Source: Sclerodactyla briareus (taxonomy: Eukaryota > Echinodermata > Holothuroidea > Dendrochirotida > Sclerodactylidae). From it: a stretch of 64,000 nucleotides of DNA. Of the stretch, positions 60,155 through 64,000 are shown one piece after another; position 1 is the stretch's first letter, and each line of letters starts with the position of its first letter. The DNA is taken from NCBI GenBank assembly GCA_026419785.1, contig JAODTK010001599.1, positions 248,001 through 312,000 on the forward strand. Direction: 5' to 3'. A model generated the notes under the pieces. It was not told the DNA's origin. It did no database searches and saw only the letters and a program-made list of their open reading frames with translations. Both the position numbers and the translations under genes were made by a program.

Positions 60155-61270
60155 CCGAAGACGAGGTACTCCGGATCATCACGCTCTCTACTGTCAAATC
60201 CTGCTCTTTGGATCCTTTGCCTGCCACTATCCTCGAATTTCTCTTCCACATGCTTCAACTATTACTTCGATCGTAAACAACTACCTGCCAACAACTCCTT
60301 GTCTTCCGGTGATTTACCCTCAGCGCTGAAGCATACTTGTGTCACTCCGCTTCTTAGAAGCCGGTTTGGATATTGAGGAGCTTTGCAAACTACCGCCCGA
60401 TCTCAAATCTGTCTTTCCTTGGGAAGGTTATTGAAAAAGTGGTTGTCGATCAGCTGCAACATTATTTTGTTGGCAACCAGCTTCACGTCCCTATGCAGTC
60501 GGCTCGCCAGCCTTTGCCACAACACTGAAAATGCACTGCTTCGTATTCATAATGACACCTTATCTGCGCTTGTCGTGATTAAGCGCCATGAAGCTTTCTT
60601 GGTGCTACTTGATTTCAGTGCAGCGTCCGTACTGTTTACCACTCTAAGCTAGAGTTGATACGCCTCCATATGAGAGACCGTGTATTACTGGTAAGACACT
60701 TGAGTGGTTTGCTAGCTACTTGTGTGGTCGAACACAGTCTGTTATTATTGCTGATACTATGTCTCGCCCTACCATTCTTGATTGTGGTGTATCTCAGGGA
60801 TCTGTCATTGGCCAATTGCATTCATACTGTTCAGTGCCCCTCTTCAGGTATTTTGCGCCACCGGTTCCAGTCTGTTCTTCTATGTGATGACACCCAGCAC
60901 TATCTGACATTTTACCCTTCTGATCGGGCAGTTGCTGTGGTAAGATGGAAGCATGTATCACGGTGCCATTCCAATATGCTCGTGCTGAATGATGAGAAGA
61001 CAGAGTTATCACTTCTCGTCACCCTTTAGTAATTCTTCTTGCCATCACATCAAAGTCAGTAATTCTGTTGTTGAACCTGTATATCAAACTCAAACAATTT
61101 AGGAATGATTATGGACTTCTTCCTTTAGATTTCCATCATGTGCAAACCATTTGTAAGGCTGCCCTACATGCAATGACCAAGGATAGGGAACATAGCAAGT
61201 ACCCTCGATCAGAAGACCACCACCATGCTATATATGTTTTTGTAACATCCAGGATGGATGCTTGTAATTC
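60155..61270 (+). pseudogene. LINE reverse transcriptase remnant
   Basis: All of RT motifs 1, A, B and C are recognisable but lie in three frames, and the YADD box reads LCDD as written because one base appears to be missing (CTATGTGATGAC against expected TATGCTGATGAC). The second Asp of motif A region (AAFDTVDH) is disturbed. Not functional as written. Confidence 0.7.
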
Positions 61271-61271
61271 C

Positions 61272-61984
61272 CACACAAAATAAAATGCGAGTAATTGACT
61301 CATTTCACCGAGTTTCTTGTAAATTGACTCAGTAATACACTGATGAGTAAAATTTCACTCAATAAATGGACAACAATGAGTCAATAAACAATGTTGACTC
61401 AATTGTCAGTATGGTAAACGAGTCAATTATTTTGCAAAAAGACGTGAACATTTGATTGCACTCGAACGACGAACTTCAACATAGCTGCCAACCAAATACT
61501 ATTTTATCCTATTCTATATGGAAAGACAAGCAACAATATTTTTTGCAGTACCACGAAATTTGGATTAGTGCATCCATTTGACTCTCAGTGCATGAGTAAT
61601 ATGATCTTTGGTGAGTTATTGCATTTAAAAAATTATGCCTTGAGATGGGAGTAATTTTAATATTAGATGAGTAATTTGGCCCACTACTTGTGTATCGGAC
61701 TCATCAAGCGAGTGTTTGACTCATCAGGTGTGTAAATTGACACAATTGATTTTTCAAGTGTGTCATCTGACGGACAAAACTGTGACTCAGTCAAAACTGA
61801 GTAATGAGTAGTTTGATCACCAACTGAGTCATTTGATCCCATATGTGTGTTGATTGACTAACAAGTGATTAATTTGGCTCACCACGGGGGTATTTGACTG
61901 GTGGAATTTCTGACGGTTGTCACTTCACGGACAAATGAAGACAAGCATAATTGAGTCAAATGGACTCAGCATTTATTTTGTGTG
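61272..61984. mobile_element. 713-bp TIR element (MITE) loaded with TGA(C/G)TCA sites
   Basis: The left end CACACAAAATAAAATGC (61272-61288) is the inverse of GCATTTATTTTGTGTG (61969-61984), with one A fewer on the right. The flanks CTTGTAATT (61261-61269) and CTTGTTATT (61985-61993) look like a 9-base target duplication with one mismatch, with two extra bases on the left. The element interrupts the LINE ORF between MDACNS and the RVQNIAARL block, which confirms insertion. Perfect TGACTCA/TGAGTCA heptamers are at 61296, 61325, 61377, 61395, 61717, 61783, 61825 and 61952, plus many near matches. No coding sequence. Confidence 0.75.
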
Positions 61985-62479
61985 CTTGTTATTGATCTCG
62001 CTGACTATTTTATTAACAAACTTCAGCGAGTGCAGAACATTGCTGCTCGTCTATCTGGTGCTTCCTCGGAATAGCATATCACTCCACTGCTATACAGGCT
62101 TGACGGGCTCCCAGTAAGGCAGAGCATTGATTTTAGGATCCTTCTACTCATTTATAAGCAATCAACTGCCTGGGTCTAGTTTCATCTCAGAGCTCGTTCA
62201 GCTGCATTTTCCTTCCAGAAATCTCTAAGGTCATCATTCAAGCAACCGCTTAAAATTCATTACGGTGACCGTTCATCGCCTCTGCTGCTCTTCTCTTGGG
62301 AATACCCTTCCTGAACTCATGTCCGTCTGGTTCCGACTGTAACTACTTCAAGTCTCGTCTTAAAACGTTTCTCCAATTCAGCCCTTTCCGTCTGACTAAA
62401 TTCTCTGTTATGTCTTTGTTGTGTGTTTCTCTCCCTGTTGTTCGTCCCCTGCTATTCTTCTTGTTTTTCGTCTGTTGAA

Positions 62480-62511
62480 AAGCGCCTACAGGCTTTTTGC
62501 ATTAGGCGCTT
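62480..62511 (+). other. LINE 3' stem-loop and ATT tail
   Basis: AAGCGCCTA (62480-62488) pairs perfectly with TAGGCGCTT (62503-62511). It is followed by an ATT microsatellite (62526-62598), the usual 3' end of this LINE group, where reverse transcription starts. Confidence 0.7.
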
Positions 62512-62605
62512 GGAATCAAGTTCTCATTATTATTATTATATTATTATTATTATTATTTGATTATATTATTATTATTATTATATATTATTATTTATTATTG
62601 CAGTC

Positions 62606-64000
62606 GTGTTAATGGCTCTTGGATGGAATAATTCTGGACGAAGTGGTTCAATTAATAATCTTGTCTCAAACGAATGGACAATTTGGTGGACAGTATGAAG
62701 TATTCATAGTGGCCACCATGTTGGCCATTATCATCTCGGAAGTCAAAACACTCTAGGGTGCTCAGTTTCTGAATCCGTAGGCTCGAGATATCAGGAGGTA
62801 TAGAATCATCAAAAAAACAATGTGCGGCCGATTACTATTGGGTTCGCTTGTTGGGCCCACGATAATTCGATGTTTCTGGTAAATTAAAGATCCTCATTTT
62901 GAGACGTTTACTGTTTTTTTTTTTCTTTACAAAAGTAACTAAACACCCTACCAACCCCAATACAGCATCCTCTCCATGGTCAACATTACACACCAAATTG
63001 AAATTAAGGTGTGAAGTTACAATTAGAAAACAGGAATATTTGCGCGATTGTTCGAATGGGCGGTAGCACCATTTACCATGTTTGTTGATCTTGGGCAATA
63101 CACATGTACAAACCTTGCCGCACTTCGTAAATAAACAACAACAGCAAAAAAACCAACCGGTATGCACGTCAGGTTCAAACTAGCCTGTGAAACAGGCGTT
63201 TGCTTTGTTCACCTCGTATCAGCCTCAATTCACTCATTTGGCAGAATGACCTTTAACCAATCGTGATTGCCTAAGCGAGCCTGTGCGACCTCGTTCTGCC
63301 GATGTGCGAGCTGAATCAGGGGCGGTACTAGGGGCGGTGCGACCGTAGCGTTGATTGCGCAATCGTACCATTACTCTTGACGCTATCTTCGGGAACGGAC
63401 TTGTCTGCTGCTGGAAAACTACTCTAGTGGTCTGATTTGGAATATTTAGGACAACCTCAACAAGTTTTGGCCTACGTTAGTGGATATTCTTTTTATTTCC
63501 CATTTGAAGGATCATTATTTTTTCCGAACTTCCGCGGCGATACCAAATAAACCCCAATACGGCCTGCGGAATAGCGAAACAGGGGCTTCGGTCAAATTTA
63601 GGCTTCAAATGAATAATTCTTCGATAAATCTCATTTCGGTGGGTTAAAGTTATTGGGAGTCTTCTGTAAATATTAATGCCAAATTATGGGGAGAGTTTCC
63701 GCGGAATCTATCCAGGTTGTCCCATTCATATCAACGCCAATGTGCTACTGATGACTGCACATTACGTCACCTGAATCGTAAGATCAAAATCCCCAATTTT
63801 TTGGATTGTCAAACGAAGGTCCTGCAGAAGATATGTGATATATTCGAAAGTGGTATATATACGAAAGTGCGATAGCCCCTCTCTATTTTAGGAACGGCCC
63901 ACTATATCGTTCTGCTTATGCAGGCTGGTTGCAAAAGAGACAAGGTATTTAGAACACCTCTCTATGAATGATACTCACTTATTATTACGCCTAATATTAT
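62606..64000. other. No gene recognised
   Basis: A minus-strand frame at 62835-63167 (110 codons, with Cys-run and Lys-run from homopolymers) shows no family. A GC-richer patch at 63270-63360 has no exon signal I trust. Confidence 0.38.

Larger units (their letters stand above)
60110..62605 (+). mobile_element. CR1/L2-type LINE, 5'-truncated, split by a TIR element
   Basis: In plus-strand order, with frame changes: SEDEVLRIITLSTVKSCSLD and PLPATILEF (linker before RT, 60155-60240), NYRPISNLSFLGKVIEKVVV (60384-60440), LVLLDFSAA (motif A, 60600-60630), GVSQGSVIG (motif B, 60785-60812), LCDDTQHYL where family members have YADDTQ (motif C, 60880-60907), and NMLVLNDEKTELSLLVT (60974-61025). After an insertion at 61272-61984 the ORF resumes with QRVQNIAARLSGAS-like sequence (62027-62065) and the FKSRLKTFL tail (62350-62375). 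It ends in a stem-loop and an ATT tract. The endonuclease is absent. Confidence 0.78.

Overview
This is a stretch of an animal genome, gene-poor and very rich in mobile elements. There is no bacterial operon structure. There is one clear interrupted coding region with GT-AG introns, plus LINEs with 3' stem-loops, TIR elements and trinucleotide microsatellites. The fibrinogen-related gene, the CR1/L2-type LINEs and the repeat style suggest a marine invertebrate deuterostome, possibly an echinoderm. That placement is an inference and is weak. Repeat copies differ mainly by scattered single-base insertions and deletions, and conserved protein stretches jump between frames. Much of the window therefore looks like unpolished long-read sequence, old repeat decay, or both, and most open frames longer than 60 codons are chance frames.

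Layout. 1-2.87 kb: the right part of a short-bodied LTR retrotransposon. 2.9-16.6 kb: small TIR elements, a LINE 3' fragment, a ~200 bp tandem repeat, hairpins and diverged minisatellites. 16.5-38.8 kb: a staircase of noisy direct duplications (a ~5.8 kb unit twice, then a ~5.1-5.4 kb unit twice), ending in a ~0.82 kb satellite. 38.77-40.19 kb: a 1.42 kb insertion inside that satellite, which resumes up to 40.45 kb. 45.0-47.7 kb, minus strand: two adjacent exons of a fibrinogen-related domain gene; its 2.2 kb intron holds a tRNA-like SINE head and a hAT-like element. 49.7-52.0 kb: an internally deleted LINE. 53.1-54.1 kb: a TTAA-flanked GC-rich element with microsatellites inside. 60.1-62.6 kb: a second LINE, split by a 713 bp TIR element.

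The most interesting structure is the ~0.82 kb satellite. Each unit carries two hammerhead self-cleaving ribozyme motifs in opposite orientation, about 305 bp apart, so that they form the arms of an inverted repeat. I count eight sites in four pairs. The site at 40192-40231 has a complete core and paired helices; the minus-strand sites near 36.79 and 37.62 kb also keep all core residues. A transcript of either strand of the array could in principle be cut into unit-length RNAs. A second notable item is the 713 bp TIR element inside the second LINE, which carries eight perfect AP-1-type heptamers.
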